Source of the DNA: Rhineura floridana
Lineage: Eukaryota > Chordata > Lepidosauria > Squamata > Rhineuridae
NCBI RefSeq assembly: GCF_030035675.1
Contig: NC_084482.1
Coordinates: 220,495,943-220,559,942, forward strand
Direction: 5' to 3'
Length of the DNA: 64,000 nt
Shown here: positions 21,470 to 35,519 of the stretch, in pieces
How the letters are laid out: each line of letters opens with the position of its first letter
Numbering within the stretch: the stretch's first letter is position 1
Notes under the pieces: generated by a model
Databases searched by the model: none
What the model was told of the DNA's origin: nothing
What the model saw: the letters and a program-made list of their open reading frames with translations, nothing else
Translations under genes and position numbers: made by a program

Positions 21470-21570
21470 GCTCTTCCTCAGAACAGCCCTGTGGAATCAG
21501 ACCACAGGCCTATCTAGTCCAGCATTCTCACAGTGCCTGATCAGATGCGAATGGGAAGTCTACAGGGAGG
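21470..21570 (-). mobile_element. Second reverse CR1 3'-end relic, copy A
   Basis: Similar to 20018-20112; it holds the empty site (cctatctagtcc) of the copy C L2. Confidence 0.6.
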
Positions 21571-22059
21571 ACAAAGGCACCACCCTCCGATCTGACATAA
21601 GATGTGTGGCAGATAAAGGTGAGGCTTCAAAAGAACCACCAGGACCTTGAAATGGGCTGCCAATTCCTCCTTTGCTGGACTGGGGCACACTTGCACCTGC
21701 CAGTCAGCTGATCAGTGGTTGAATGAGTCTTTGCTCAAGGAAGGGGAAGCTGTTTCCATTGAATGGAAATCACTTCTCCCTCCCAGCGCTGCTCTGTGAA
21801 GCAGCCCCATTCAGCTCCTGAAGTTGAAAGAAGCAGCGTGGGGTGGCGAACCAAGGGCTCAGCTTGGCTGTGGGTGCCTGTTCCCTTTTGGAAGCCACTG
21901 CTTTTTAGAAAGATCGGCTGTGCATGGGACTTCTCTGGCAGGTAGCACATCCGAAAGGCACCTTTTTTCCCTCCCCCCCTGCTCAATGAAAGGAGGGGGA
22001 AGGGTGCTTCAGAGAGCACTTTGCAGCTTTAAGACAGTCACTGTGCTCCCAACGGGCCA

Positions 22060-22137
22060 AGGGTTGCACTCAGGTCCTGCTTGCTTGCTTCCTATAGACA
22101 TGCTGCCATTGGCCTGATCCAGCAGGCTCTTCTTAAA
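22060..22137 (+). mobile_element. CR1 3'-end relic at the A/B border used here
   Basis: Reads tcaggtcctgcttgcttgct ... ggcctgatccagcaggctct, then tctta, a decayed CR1 3' end. Bases 1-20 of the window are the tail of the same relic in copy A. Further copies are at 39667-39737 (10 bp lost in its tail) and 58440-58517. Confidence 0.7.
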
Positions 22138-23039
22138 GACATCTAAGATGTTCTCCAGGAGAACTCACACCCTGATGGGTCAATTAATCTGCAACGAATC
22201 ATATTACACAGGAACTGAAAAATCCTACAATTTCCAAACCAAAATGGGGCCTCAACGCAGCTGAATCTACCTGTTGATGTCGCATCTTTGGGATACTGGA
22301 TAAAGGGATCTTTTCTTTCTTCCCAACATGAACGGAGGTCCGACTCTTTGAAGGAAATAGACAAGACTAGTTACTTTTGACCAGAAAATATTCAGCCCTT
22401 ACAAACAGAGATTTTTATAGATAAGAAAAGGTATAATTTTGATCTGGTAAGTCCTGCTCTCGGTGAATACAACAGAGTTGTGTGGACCAAGTAGGGTCAG
22501 TCTGGCACTTGTGAACATGCGTCCACTGGGCATGAAGCTCATCTTGAAATGCTTGTTGGGGGTGAACCTAGTAAAGCCAGCTTCTTAGTAGGCCGCAAAC
22601 TACTAGGGCAGAACCTAGTAAAGTCAGCAACAGCGGATGCAATTCACTGTGTCACAGGCCACCTGTATTTATAGAAATTGGCCATCTCCAATTCTTTATA
22701 ATTGATTTACATAAAATTATGTGTGGAAAAGTAGCGCAAACAATACAAGCCAAAACATGAGTAAAAAGACAAGCTGCCAGTTAAAGTGTCTTTTTTCCTT
22801 TGAGTTTTGTTTACAGTAGTTCCAAAATAAATTCTTTCCCGTAAAGTATCAACATTTTATAAGGAGTCCGGGCATTCAGCCAATGAGCATGTCTATATAT
22901 GGCTGAAGCTGTACAGGGGTGAGTCAGGAGAACTTATCAAAATACAACATCAGCATCAAGATGCAGGTTAGGATGAGAGTTCAAATGATGGAAACAAGAG
23001 TATCGTTGTAATATGAGCATGAACTGACAGAGTCTAGAT

Positions 23040-23175
23040 CAGGGTTTCCCAACCTTTGGTCCACAGATGTTGCTGGACTACAGTTCCCATAATTCCTGAC
23101 CATTGGCCATGCTGGATGGGGCTGATGGGAGTTGTAGTCCCACAACATCTGTGGCTCAAAGGTTGGGAAACCCTG
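23040..23175. mobile_element. hAT-type MITE, copy B
   Basis: Same 136-bp element at the same site, again with gtctagat on both sides. Confidence 0.88.
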
Positions 23176-25019
23176 GTCTAGATAGATACAAGCTAGAGCT
23201 ATAAAAGACAGACAGCCTTGGGGATTTTTACCAGTTGTCCGTGACACTGGTCGAAGAAAGAACCACCTGCTCTGAGTGTTAAGGTCCACACGCAGCAAAG
23301 GTGAGATCACTCCTTTTCAGATGGAAATCAATGTGACCTATGCTGTCCTTTGAAATGCAACACGTTAGCATACATCCCCTTTGTATGTGCTGTGTAAGAC
23401 CTATGTTCTGATATGTGGCTATGTCCACAAAGTACAGTAAATTAGACGTGTTAATTATACATAGACACTGATAAAGATTTCCTTTCTTGATCGGCCATTA
23501 GATATTCCTAGACCTAAAAAGATTCTTGGCTGGGATCTCTGGCCACTTGGTTCACCTGGTCAGACCTAACTGCCGGCAAAAACTATTATGTATATCACAC
23601 ACGCACACGCCTGTCTTGCTTCTGCTACTGCAGGAGGGAAGAGAGGAAGATGAGGTGCAATATTGGGCATTGCTGGTTTCTGTTATCAGTTCGTTATTTT
23701 CTTCCATTTTTTTACAGCTCTGCTATTAGTGGATATTTATTTATTCATTGTCATGTAGGTGAATTATACGTCACCTTTTTGGACAGGACAGTTTATAATA
23801 AAGAAGAAGTAGATAAGAATATATAAACATCCCAAAAAACTCCCACAGTCTATCCAAACACACAATAAAACACTGAATGACAACTATTAGAAGCAGCAGG
23901 AATTTCGGGTCTGTCTTCCTCCGAACACCTTCCCCAAAAGATGTGTCTTGACCGACAGCATGGAAGTATAAAGAGACGAGGCCCAACGTAGGGAGAATGT
24001 TCCATGTCAAGGAGCCTTTACTGAAAAATCACCATGTACATCATCCCGTGTAGGGACCACCAGGAAGGCCTCATCTGCTGATCTTAAAGCACGGGAGATT
24101 CATACAGGTGAAGGTGTTGTTGGCTGGCTACTACTTTATGAGCCTGGGAGACCCTCCAGCTCAATATTGATAATATGAGCTTTAAAAATGGCTTCTATAT
24201 GGGTCACTTTGCAACAGAAACAAAGGGGCCTGATGGGAAAAAGTAGCCTAAGGATTAAAATTGGTCTTCTCAGCTGAGATGACATTGCAAGTCGTATGCA
24301 CAGGACATGACCTGCATCAGGAGAGAGAACTCCCTCAGCTAACCAATGTGGGAATCTGCTTTGAAACCTTTCCCAAAAGTGGATAAAACTGAACTCCTGG
24401 TCCCACTCTGGGTTCCAGTTTGTGCGGTTCCTTTTGCTGCTTGAAATCTCTCTTAGCCCGATGTCAACTGGGGTCTGACTCCATCACCCTCCCCTGCTTT
24501 TCATTCACCACCGCAGCTTCCTGCCTTCTCTGGACCCTTTCCTGCCGGAGCAAACGTCCCCTTTCAAGGGCGCTGCTGCAATTCCTGCTTTCCCGGGATC
24601 TCTGCTAGCTGAGGGAACGGCCCTTGTTCCAGCTGCCAAGGAGCCTTTCTCGGGGTCCCTCTTGCCTCCTGTCTTCGCTGTGTCCCTGCCTGAGTCAAAG
24701 AGTCTCTGTGCTCCAGTTCTGCTTCCAGACTTCCCACCAGGGCTGGCAAAGCTAAATCTTGCTCTCTGTCCTGTCTTCTGGAGGTCATTCCCTACAAACT
24801 GTAGCCTCCACCTCCGCTTCCTCTTCTCCAAACTGCCGCTTCTTCCTGCTTCAAAGACAAAAGCTGACCTTTGGGCAGAGGAAGGGAGGAGGCACTGGAT
24901 GCTACCAGGAGCATCTTTTCCCACTGGGAGTTTAGAGTATAAGTCACAGAATGTCTATTACCTGCTGGGGATGCAGGAAAAGATGCTCTGCTGGGGTTTT
25001 GGAGCTCCTTCCTCACATT

Positions 25020-25265
25020 TAATGATCAAAAAGCCCCAAGAACAGAGGAAGTTGCATTACACCAGATCAGACAATTTGTCCATCTAGCCCAGCCTTGGCT
25101 ACTAGAATTACCAATGGATCTCCAGGATCTCAGGCAGAGAAAGCACCTCTTTTCCAGCAACTCCTACAGGATCATTTCACCCTTCTTGGACCTACCAGGG
25201 ACTGAACCTAGGACCTTCTACATGCAAAGCAGGTGTTCGCCCTCTGAGCTGCAGTCCCTCCCCAA
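25020..25265 (-). mobile_element. Old tRNA-like SINE next to the KRAB exon, copy B
   Basis: Counterpart of 2985-3215. Here the box B-like part is clearer on the minus strand (ggttcagtccctgg). Confidence 0.6.
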
Positions 25266-25384
25266 ATATCTGGGGCTCAGCCACCCATTTCTCTAACAAC
25301 ATCCCTGCCAGGGAAGGTTAAATAGCACAGGTACTAAATTCATATCTTCAGCATTGATCAGTCAAGGGGGGAAAGTGCCCTTAC

Positions 25385-25529
25385 CGAGAGAGGCCACCGT
25401 CTCATAATTCTCCTCCATGACTTCCCTGTGCAGAGCTCTTTGGCCGGGATCCAGCAGGGCCCATTCCTCCTCCGTGAAATACACGACCACCTCCTCAAAG
25501 GTCACCAGACCCTGGAAGGGCAACAGATC
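25385..25529 (-). CDS. KRAB-A box exon of zinc-finger gene 1
   Basis: Same length, splice sites and phase as the copy A exon: acceptor ttttccag|GATCTG and donor CTCTCG|gtaagg. The box reads [14 protein letters not shown] and continues [19 protein letters not shown] replaces EEVAV of copies A and D. Joined to the finger exon at 17607, the split codon G+CA gives Ala and the frame runs on through [12 protein letters not shown] without a stop. The intron would be about 7.8 kb and contains the LINE at 17746-19160. An 18-nt shorter form is possible through a second in-frame cccttccag acceptor. The predicted role is transcriptional repression in the nucleus. Confidence 0.88.
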
Positions 25530-25582
25530 CTGGAAAAAGAAGAGGCAGTTTCTCCAACATGTACCATTTGCTCAGCCAAAAA

Positions 25583-25690
25583 CTTGAATAGCTTTCAAAG
25601 AAGATTGGACAAATCCATGGAGGATCAGGACATCAGTGGCTATGAGCCACAATGGCAATGCATTCCCTCCACTGCCAGAGGCAGTATGCT
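25583..25690 (+). mobile_element. CR1 3'-end relic beside the KRAB exon, copy B
   Basis: Counterpart of 3533-3640; much more diverged from the CR1 at 27097-29873 than the copies are from each other, so it is an older insertion. Confidence 0.65.
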
Positions 25691-25777
25691 GGGAATGACA
25701 ACAGAGCAGGACACTTGGCAGCTACACTTTGGTTCATATCGTACTAATAGCCTGACCAGTGGGGCACGCTGGGATTA

Positions 25778-26080
25778 ATTAATTAATTAATTAATTTTAT
25801 TGCATTTATATACAACCCCATAGCCGAAGCTCTCTGGGTGGTTTACCACAAAGCAGTATAGAAATCTAAAAATACATTTTAAAAAGCAATTTAAAAGCAC
25901 ATGCTAAAATGCCTGGGAGAAGAGGAAAGTCTTGACCTGGTGCCGAAAAGATAACAGTGTTGTTATCACAGAAATCATTCCATAATTTGGGGGCCACCAC
26001 TGAGAAGGCCCTCTCCCTTGTTGCCAGACTCCGAGTTTCCCTCGGAGTGGGCACCCGGAAGAGGGCCTTAGATGTTAAGC
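25778..26080 (-). mobile_element. L2-like LINE 3' relic, copy B
   Basis: Longer counterpart of 3728-3995. The coding part reads VGTPRETRSLATRERAFSVV-type text near 26050-25980. Confidence 0.7.
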
Positions 26081-26374
26081 GTAGTGTACGGGTGGGTTCG
26101 TGTCAGGAGAGGCGTTCCATCAGGTATTTTGGTACCAAGCCATGTGACTCTCTTGAAGCTGTCCCACTCTCTTTTTCTTTGCATTTCTTTAGTACAGTTA
26201 CTTTTTATTTAGCTTTTGTGGGGGTGAGTATTTCTGGATTTTACACTGCTTAGACACAATTGCAGAGCAGAGCTTGATTGACTCTCAAAAAAGATCCCAC
26301 CTCTCCAAGAGTGTATTTTAGGAGTTTTGCCACAGTTCTGCCAGACACGTGTCACCGAATCACAAGTGGGGCGA

Positions 26375-26492
26375 GTGCTCATGTGTTCAGGTCCTGCTTG
26401 CAGGCTTCCCACAGGCATCTGGTCGGCCACTGCAAGAACCGGCTGCTGGAACAGACGGGCTATTGGCCTGATCCGGCAGGCTCTCCTTATGC
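26375..26492 (+). mobile_element. CR1 3'-end relic, copy B
   Basis: Reads caggtcctgcttgcaggctt ... cggcaggctctccttatg, the CR1 3' end in decayed form. Together with 25583-25690 it may be the two halves of one old CR1 end split by the L2-like relic 25778-26080. Counterparts are 42252-42369 (C) and 62812-62928 (D). Confidence 0.7.
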
Positions 26493-26591
26493 AGCCTCAG
26501 AGGTAGTATTCTGCCAGAGCCCTCCCCACTACGCTCAGGGAGATCCACCCCAGCTGTCCCCTCGGTCTCTCCCCCAATGATCCTCCCTTAC

Positions 26592-26666
26592 CTGATTGGG
26601 CTGCCCGGCTGCTCTTTCCACTCTATCCCAGAGAAGAGACGATCCGGACGGTGCCTCTGAGGCCAT
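26592..26666 (-). CDS. Putative first coding exon of KRAB zinc-finger gene 1
   Basis: An open stretch of 25 codons starting ATGGCCTCAGAG (MASEAPSGSSLLWDRVERAA, then GQPNQ) and ending exactly on a splice donor, CAATCAG|gtaagg. It ends in phase 0, which fits the phase 0 start of the KRAB exon at 25529. The frame stays open upstream to a good acceptor (cccctgcag, exon start near 26762), so the exon may be longer than the coding part given here. A second possible acceptor lies 8 bases before the ATG. The same exon with intact frame and donor is present in copies C and D. The role as first coding exon is inferred from position, phase and conservation. No known domain is recognised. Confidence 0.6.
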
Positions 26667-27096
26667 GGCGCTGCCTGAGAGGGAGGAGTAAACTAGGCCA
26701 GTTCTGGGACTCCCACAGCTTTCGCCACAATACATGTTTTGTAGGGAGCAGCTCTCAAGGGCCTGCAGGGGACAGACGGAGGATGGGAGGGATTTCATCC
26801 TTCATGCAAATTTGGGTTCCAGAGGTTTGAATGTTATAAGCAGCCTCAATCCAAATCAATAAATGGCACGTCCCTTTCCTCTGTTGTTTTCCCCCACAAT
26901 GCTTGATCTGCAAAAGGCCTTAAAGGCCCCAAATCTCTCTCAGAACATTCTCCAGTTTCTTCCAGACTTTTCTCCATGCTTGGGCACCTCTTCTGTCCTT
27001 TGCTACCCCCAGGAATTTCACCCATCTCAGACCCCTCACCTCTCATCTCTGCTTCTGCTTCCGCAAAGTCTTTAATTCCTGAGCCCCACAGAGTTT

Positions 27097-29873
27097 TGAA
27101 ACCCCAAAAGACGCAGACTCCTCCACAGAATCGTTGTGGGTGGTGATACCATGCCCAGGAGGGACTTAATACTGGGAACAATCTATCGTCCCCCTGATCA
27201 AAATGCTCAGGGAGACCTTGAGATGAGATATGAAATTGAGGAAGCATCCAAACTTGGAAATGTGGTAGTAATGGGTGACTTCAACTACCCGGACATAGAC
27301 TGGCTGCATATGTGTTCCAGTCATGACAAAGAAGCAAAGTTTCTAGATATTCTAAATGACTATTCCCTAGACCAGTTGGTCATGGAACTGACCAGAGGGA
27401 CGGCAACCCTGGACTTAATCCTCAGTGGGGACCAGGACCTGGTGCAAGATGTGAGTGTTGTTGAACCGATTGGGAGCAGTGACCACAGTGCTATTAAATT
27501 AAACATACATGTAACTGGCCAATTGCCAAGAAAATCCAACACGGTCACATTTGACTTCAAAAGAGGAAACTTCACAAAAATGAGGGGATTGGTAAAAAGA
27601 AAGCTGAAAAACAAAGTCCAGAGGGTCACATCACTCGAAAATGCTTGGAAGTTGTTTAAAAACACTCTATTAGAAGCTCAACTGGAGTGCATACCGCAGA
27701 TCAGAAAAGGTACCGCCAGGGCCAAGAAGATGCCAGCATGGTTAACGAGCAAAGTCAAGGAAGCTCTTAGAGGCAAAAAGTCTTCCTTCAAAAAATGGAA
27801 GTCTTGTCCAAACGAAGAAAATAGAAAAGAACACAAACTCTGGCAAAAGAAATGCAAGAAGACAATAAGGGATGCTAAAAAAGAATTTGAGCAGCACATT
27901 GCTAAGAACATAAAAACCAACAACAAAAAATTCTATCAATACATTCAAAGCAGGAGACCATCTAGGGAGATGATTGGACCCTTGGATGATAAGGGAGTCA
28001 AAGGTGTACTAAAGAATGATAAGGAGATTGCAGAGAAGCTAAATGAATTCTTTGCATCTGTCTTCACAGTGGAAGATATAGGGCAGATCCCTGAACCTGG
28101 ACTAACATTTGCAGGAAGGGATTCTGAGGAACTGAGACAAATAGTGGTAACGAGAGAGGAAGTTCTAAGCTTAATGGAGAATATAAAAACTGACAAGTCA
28201 CCGGGCCCGGATGGCATCCACCCGAGAGTTCTCAAAGAACTCAAATGTGAAATTACTGATCTGCTAACTAAAATATGTAATTTGTCCCTCGGGTCCTCCT
28301 CCGTGCCTGAGGACTGGAAAGTGGCGAATGTAACGCCAATCTTGAAAAAGGGATCCAGAGGGGATCCCGGAAATTACAGGCCAGTTAGCTTAACTTCTGT
28401 CCCTGGAAAACTGGTAGAAAGTATGATTAAAGCTAGATTAACTAAGCACATAGAAGAACAAGCCTTGCTGAAGCAGAGCCAGCATGGCTTCTGCAAGGGA
28501 AAGTCCTGTCTCAGTAACCTATTAGAATTCTTTGAGAGTGTCAACAAGCATATAGATAGAGGTGATCCAGTGGACATAGTGTACTTAAGACTTTCAAAAA
28601 GCGTTTGACAAGGTACCTCACCAAAGGCTTCTGAGGAAGCTTAGCAGTCATGGAATAAGAGGAGAGGTCCTCTTGTGGATAAGAAATTGGTTAAGAAGCA
28701 GAAAGCAGAGAGTAGGAATAAATGGACAGTTCTCCTAATGGAGGGCTGTAGAAAGTGGAGTCCCTCAAGGATCGGTATTGGGACCTGTACTTTTCAACTT
28801 GTTCATTAATGACCTAGAATTAGGAGTGAGCACTGAAGTGGCCAAGCTTGCTGATGACACTAAATTGTTCAGGGTTGTTAAAACAAAAAGGGATTGCAAA
28901 GAGCTCCAAAAAGACCTCTCCAAACTGAGTGAATGGGCAGAAAAATGGCAAATGCAATTCAATATAAACAAGTGTAAAATTATGCATATTGGAGCAAAAA
29001 ATCTGAATTTCACATATACGCTCATGGGGTCTGAACTGGCGGTGACCGACCAGGAGAGAGACCTTGGGGTTGTAGTGGACAGTACAATGAAAATGTCGAC
29101 CCAGTGTGCGGCAGCTGTAAAAAAGGCAAATTCCATGCTAGCGATAATTAGGAAAGTTATTGAAAATAAAACAGCCGATATCATAATGCCGTTGTATAAA
29201 TCTATGGTGCGGCCGCATTTGGAATACTGTGTACAGTTCTGGTCGCCTCATCTCAAAAAGGATATTATAGAGTTGGAAAAGGTTCAGAAGAGGGCAACCA
29301 GAATGATCAAGGGGATGGAGCAACTCCCTTACGAGGAAAGGTTGCAGCATTTGGGGCTTTTTAGTTTAGAGAAAAGGCGGGTCAGAGGAGACATGATAGA
29401 AGTGTATAAAATTATGCATGGCATTGAGAAAGTGGATAGAGAAAAGTTCTTCTCCCTCTCTCATAATAGTAGAACTCGTGGACATTCAAAGAAGCTGAAT
29501 GTTGGAAGATTCAGGACAGACAAAAGGAAGTACTTCTTTACTCAGCGCATAGTTAAACTATGGAATTTGCTCCCACAAGATGCAGTAATGGCCACCAGCT
29601 TGGACGGCTTTAAAAGAAGATTGGACAAATTCATGGAGGACAGGGCTATCAATGGCTACTAGCCATGATGGCTGTGCTCTGCCACCCTAGTCAGAGGCAG
29701 CATGCTTCTGAAAACCAGTTGCCGGAAGCCTCAGGAGGGGAGAGTGTTCTTGCACTCGGGTCCTGCTTGCGGGCTTCCCCCAGGCACCTGGTTGGCCACT
29801 GTGAGAACAGGATGCTGGACTAGATGGGCCACTGGCCTGATCCAGCAGGCTCTTCTTATGTTCTTATGTTCTT
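27097..29873 (+). mobile_element. CR1 LINE, 5'-truncated, in copy B
   Basis: Carries the end of the endonuclease domain (TIYRPPDQNAQGD, VVMGDFNYPDIDW), the whole reverse transcriptase (PGPDGIHPRVLKEL, NYRPVSLTS, GVPQGSVLGPVLF, LADDTKLF) and the C-terminal domain, and ends in TTCTTATG repeats. One extra base near 28590 shifts the frame and a C-to-T change near 28737 makes a stop; otherwise it reads open to 29662. Relative to copy C the insertion replaces 179 bp (42974-43152), and no target duplication is seen. It lies upstream (minus strand) of the first exon of gene 1. Confidence 0.9.
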
Positions 29874-30079
29874 ATCTTGGAGCTTCCTGGGGATGCAAAA
29901 CACCTCCAGTCTTTCCATCAGAAATATGGGGAGAGGAAAAGTGAGATGCATTCAGTCTGGTTCAGCTCACTGGGCAATGAAAAGAGTATGAAGAACTACT
30001 TGCAATACACCCATTTCAAGATCAGCAGGACATGTTATTTGGTACCATCCACTTGTATAATCTGAGTTAACCTTTAGAC

Positions 30080-30160
30080 ATTTCTGGACTACAACTCCCA
30101 TCATCCCTGGCATTTTGCCATGTTGTCCAGGGCTGATGGGAGTTGGTCCAACCATACCTG
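30080..30160. mobile_element. Degraded MITE-like inverted repeat, copy B
   Basis: Contains ctacaactcccatcatccc and gggctgatgggagttgg as imperfect inverted halves, the core shared with the hAT MITEs in this window. The ends are eroded. The counterpart in copy C is near 43365-43440. Confidence 0.5.
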
Positions 30161-30289
30161 GAGGGCACCAAGTTACAGAACACTACTCCAAGTTGGAGAG
30201 GTGATGCACGAGGTGGAAAGCTTAACAGCAAACTCACCACACAGGGTTGAGCAACTGGGGTAATAAGTTGATTTGCTTATTATAAGTTT

Positions 30290-30640
30290 ATCCAAACATT
30301 TCAATATATTTTTATATTTCTATGCAGGCTTTCCTCTAATGAGCTCACCGTGGGAAACATAATTTGTCCCCCTCCTTTTGTCTTCACAACAACACTGTCA
30401 CTGGGCCCAGGACACCACCTGAATTTCACTCCTGAGCAGGGATTTGAACCTGGGTCTCTGTGGACATAGTTCAGCATTAAACTATGATTCCAATACAATA
30501 GACACACACACTTCCACAGATGTGGAAGGTCCCACACAGAGTGGATGTCTGAAATCTAGAGTGGCACATAAATGTTTATCCTCACAACAATCCAGTGAGG
30601 TGGGCTGGGCTGAAAAAAAGTAGACCTGCATAGATCTGGG
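30290..30640 (-). mobile_element. Old SINE remains, copy B
   Basis: Minus strand has a box B-like stretch (cccaggttcaaatccc near 30440) and a body with ttgttgtgaagacaaaagga, as in widespread tRNA-derived SINEs. A second fragment (tcctcacaacaatccagtga, 30579-30598) follows. The counterpart in copy C is 43570-43920. Confidence 0.45.
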
Positions 30641-33143
30641 GGGGGAGGTCTTAGACCCCTTACTTTTTTGGGAGCATGCTCTCAGCAGAGTCCCCATGTC
30701 TCCAGCAACCTATGAGCCAATCAGCAAGAAAGGAGAGTGTATTAGCCACTGAGAAGAGTCTTCTAACATGCTTCCTTGTTCTTTCCTGATAATTAGAGTG
30801 AATCAGAGTGAAAGGAGGTGAAGTCAGCCACTGAGACTCTTCTCAGGAGGCAACACTTTGCCCTTCCATGTTTTTTGGCTCCTAGCTGTGGGAGAAGGCA
30901 TTAACATGCATCTCATTCTCAACCCAGCAGGAACAGGATGGGAGGGGGCATGGCTGTCATGAAGGGACCCTGCACTTCTGAATTTGCCACTACACTACTG
31001 TAGAGATGTGAAGGCCCATAACAAAAGTGGAACATTTGGGAGGGAAAGCAGTTCCCCCCCGTGCTCTGACCCCGCTCCTTAGAGAGCTCTGTGTAGCTCT
31101 CCTGGGCTCCTACTGGGAGGAAGGGCAGGATATAAATCTAATAATTAATTAATTGCGCTGAAGAAATGTCTGACTTGTTCCTGGCTACAAGAGACTCTAC
31201 TATACAAATGTCAGTGACACATCCATAGCTCTACCCACTCTGGCATTTGACAGTAAATTGGCCCTTGGACTGCTGCTTGTGCGTAAATGTGGCCCTCGGG
31301 TTGAAAAATTTCCCCTAACCACTACATTAGCCACAGGCTCTCATCCGAGACCGCCTTACAGGGCTCTTACAACAACTGCCCAGCTATTGTGCTTTGGACA
31401 GGGGGGATGCTAGCTGCCAGCACCCCCACAGATGGGCCAATCCTGCAAGAGAAGCTGAGATCCACCCCAAGGGGGCTTCGATGTTCCCCTCCAACACACT
31501 CCCAAGGGGATGTCTGGAGAAGCCTCTTCCCCTGGAGCCCAGCTGAGGAGGGGACATTTATTCACCCATTTCCTCCATCCTCTGCCTTGAAAGCTTCTAG
31601 AAGCCCATTCAGAGCCTGGTCAGTTTCAGATTCCTCTCTCCATCCCTCCATCTTCCTTCCTGACAGGAGGGAAACTGACCAGCCCCTCTTCCAGTGGAGG
31701 AAATCCAAAAGGGGCTCTCCCTCCAGCTGTGGGGCAGAAAAGCAGCACAGCATTTTCCCCTCCCCTCCAATGTGCCCCCAACAAGGCTGCATCAAGAGGT
31801 CCCCCCTTCCCCCCCGCCTGAGCTGCGTTCCATCCTTGGGGGGAATGGGCTGACCTGCAAAAGGGTTGGGGGGCAGCTTCAGTGGAAACAGTTTTGGCTG
31901 CACTTTGCCTCTGGACTGCATGGATCAGGCCCCCTCCACACACTTTCTATGGGTTCCCAGAGGAAAGGGGGGCCTCTTCCATCAACCCCCTCCCCCTCCC
32001 AAAAAGCAAACCTTCCTTCTCTCTCCCCTCCCCCCACCAGTCCCCTGTCAGGCCCAGGAATTGCAAAGGCAGCTCCCCTCCCCCAGCGGTGGCCCTCAAA
32101 ACCAACACAGGACATCAACCCCCAACAGCTGCATCCCTTTGCCTGGGCGATGGCTTCCAAGAGGGCCTCGAAAGGCCAACCGCGCGGCACTTCGGACCCC
32201 CCTCTGCAAATGGATTGCATGCAGCAGGGGTCCCCCTGAGGAAAAGGGGGGAGTGGGGCTCTTCCCTCCTTTTCCCTCACCCCCCAACAAAAATACCAAA
32301 TCCCCCCCCCCTTGCACCTCTTTGCCCTCTACACGCTCCCGCTTCCTCCTCTCTGGGCCTAATACTTTCTTTACCCGGAATACCAATGAAGACAGCCCTC
32401 CTACTTCCCCTTCAATATGCTCTCCCCCCCCTCCATGTGATTAAGACTTCCTGCCTCTCTAGGAACCAGAACTCCTTGCCTTAACCCATCGGAGGACTTA
32501 GTGGCAAGAGCTGCTTCTGCCCCACCACTGCCAACAGTTTCCTCCCTCCCTTCTGTCCCAATATTGCACCTCATCTTCCTCTCTTGCCTCCCGCAGAAGC
32601 AGTGGCAAGATAGGCGTGTGTGCTGTGTGATATATACAATATACACATTTGTGTGTAAAAAGTAAAGTGTTCAGGAGGGACGGTGTAAAAGCTGGAACGG
32701 AACACGCCGGAAAATGTATTTAAAATACATCAGCAGAAAACTAGTGAATTCATTTTACTTTATGAAAGATGTTAGAATAGCCAATACAAAAAACATCTAA
32801 GCAAAATAAAAACCATGTTATACACAAAAATACATTTTTTAGTTATTTATATTAATAAAATGTGTACACTGCAGAAGAATTTTATAAAGAATAGAAAATG
32901 TACATTAAAATGGTCAATAAAAAAATAAACATTTAAAAAACACTAAAAACCAATAAAATCAACAGTTAAAGGTATGCTAAACTAAACTATATGAAAACAA
33001 TCAGTAAGGAGACCATTAGAAACAAGGACTAGTATTATTTTATTTTCATTTAGAAATCACTTCCCAGGAAGTATCTCAAAAATACCAACAATAAAAAAAC
33101 CATTTCATATGCAAACCAATTAAAAACATTTTAAAATCCCACA

Positions 33144-33450
33144 CAGACCCTCCGTGACGCAGAGTGGTAAGCGGCAGTAATGCAGCCGAAGCTCTGCTCA
33201 CGTCTGCAGTTCGATTCCAAGGGAAGGAGGAAGTCGAATCTCCGGTAAAAGGGGTCGAGGTCCACTCAGCCTCCCATCCATCCGTGGTCAGTAAAATGAG
33301 TGCCCGGCATATGCTGGGGGGTAAAGAAAGACCGGGGAAGGAACTGGCAGTCCCACCTCATATATACGGTCTGCCTAGTAAACTTCGCAAGACGTCACCC
33401 TGAGAGTCGGAAACGACTCGCACTACAAGTGCGGGGACACCTTTACCTTC
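33144..33450 (+). mobile_element. tRNA-derived SINE, copy B
   Basis: Orthologue of 14661-14967 at the same site with the same 12-bp duplication (33132-33143 and 33451-33462). It is a shared derived mark of copies A and B. Confidence 0.9.
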
Positions 33451-33749
33451 TAAAATCCCACAGAAACAGTAATAAAGCTCTGCACTTAAAAGGTTTGTTG
33501 AAAAAGGAAGGTCTTCTATAGGCACCACAAAAAAAAAACACCTGTCTGATATGTAACAGGAGGAAGTTCAAAAAAGTAGATGCCACCACACAAAAGGCCA
33601 GGTTTCTCTATCATGCAGAGTGGACTTCCTAATGAGATGGTATGCGTAAGAGGCCATGTTCTGCAGACTTCAGTGATGGGCTGCATATATAACAGGTGAG
33701 ATAATCTTTTAAGAATCCTGGCCCCAACCTGTATAGAGCTTTAATCTAT

Positions 33750-33959
33750 GTAGCCTGCAAGATGAAGAATAAAGCTCCCATTGAAGTTCTTTCCATACTC
33801 CCTACATTTCAATTGTTTCTCCTGTGTATCCCCTGTGATGTAAGCCTACTGCTTTCATTGAATCTCTTTCCATACTCCGTGCATTAAAAAAGTTACTCCA
33901 CAGTATTTTTTCATGTGAAGTAAGTGTGCTCTGACTGAACCTCTTTCCACTCACTACAT
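33750..33959 (-). pseudogene. Decayed former zinc fingers after the stop of gene 2
   Basis: Counterpart of 15265-15475, with the same order of broken finger remains and near-identical sequence. It shows that the loss of the array's tail predates the duplication of this exon. Confidence 0.75.
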
Positions 33960-35460
<1,501 letters not shown>

Positions 35461-35519
35461 TTATCTGCTTCTCTATTTTTACATCTCCATTATTCTCCCC
35501 CTTTTATCTTTGCATGGCC

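Noticed and set aside
26846-27247. 133-codon minus-strand frame upstream of the gene 1 first exon
   Set aside because: Its N-terminal part lies in the CR1 insertion and the remainder shows no domain; an untranslated leader is possible but cannot be supported.
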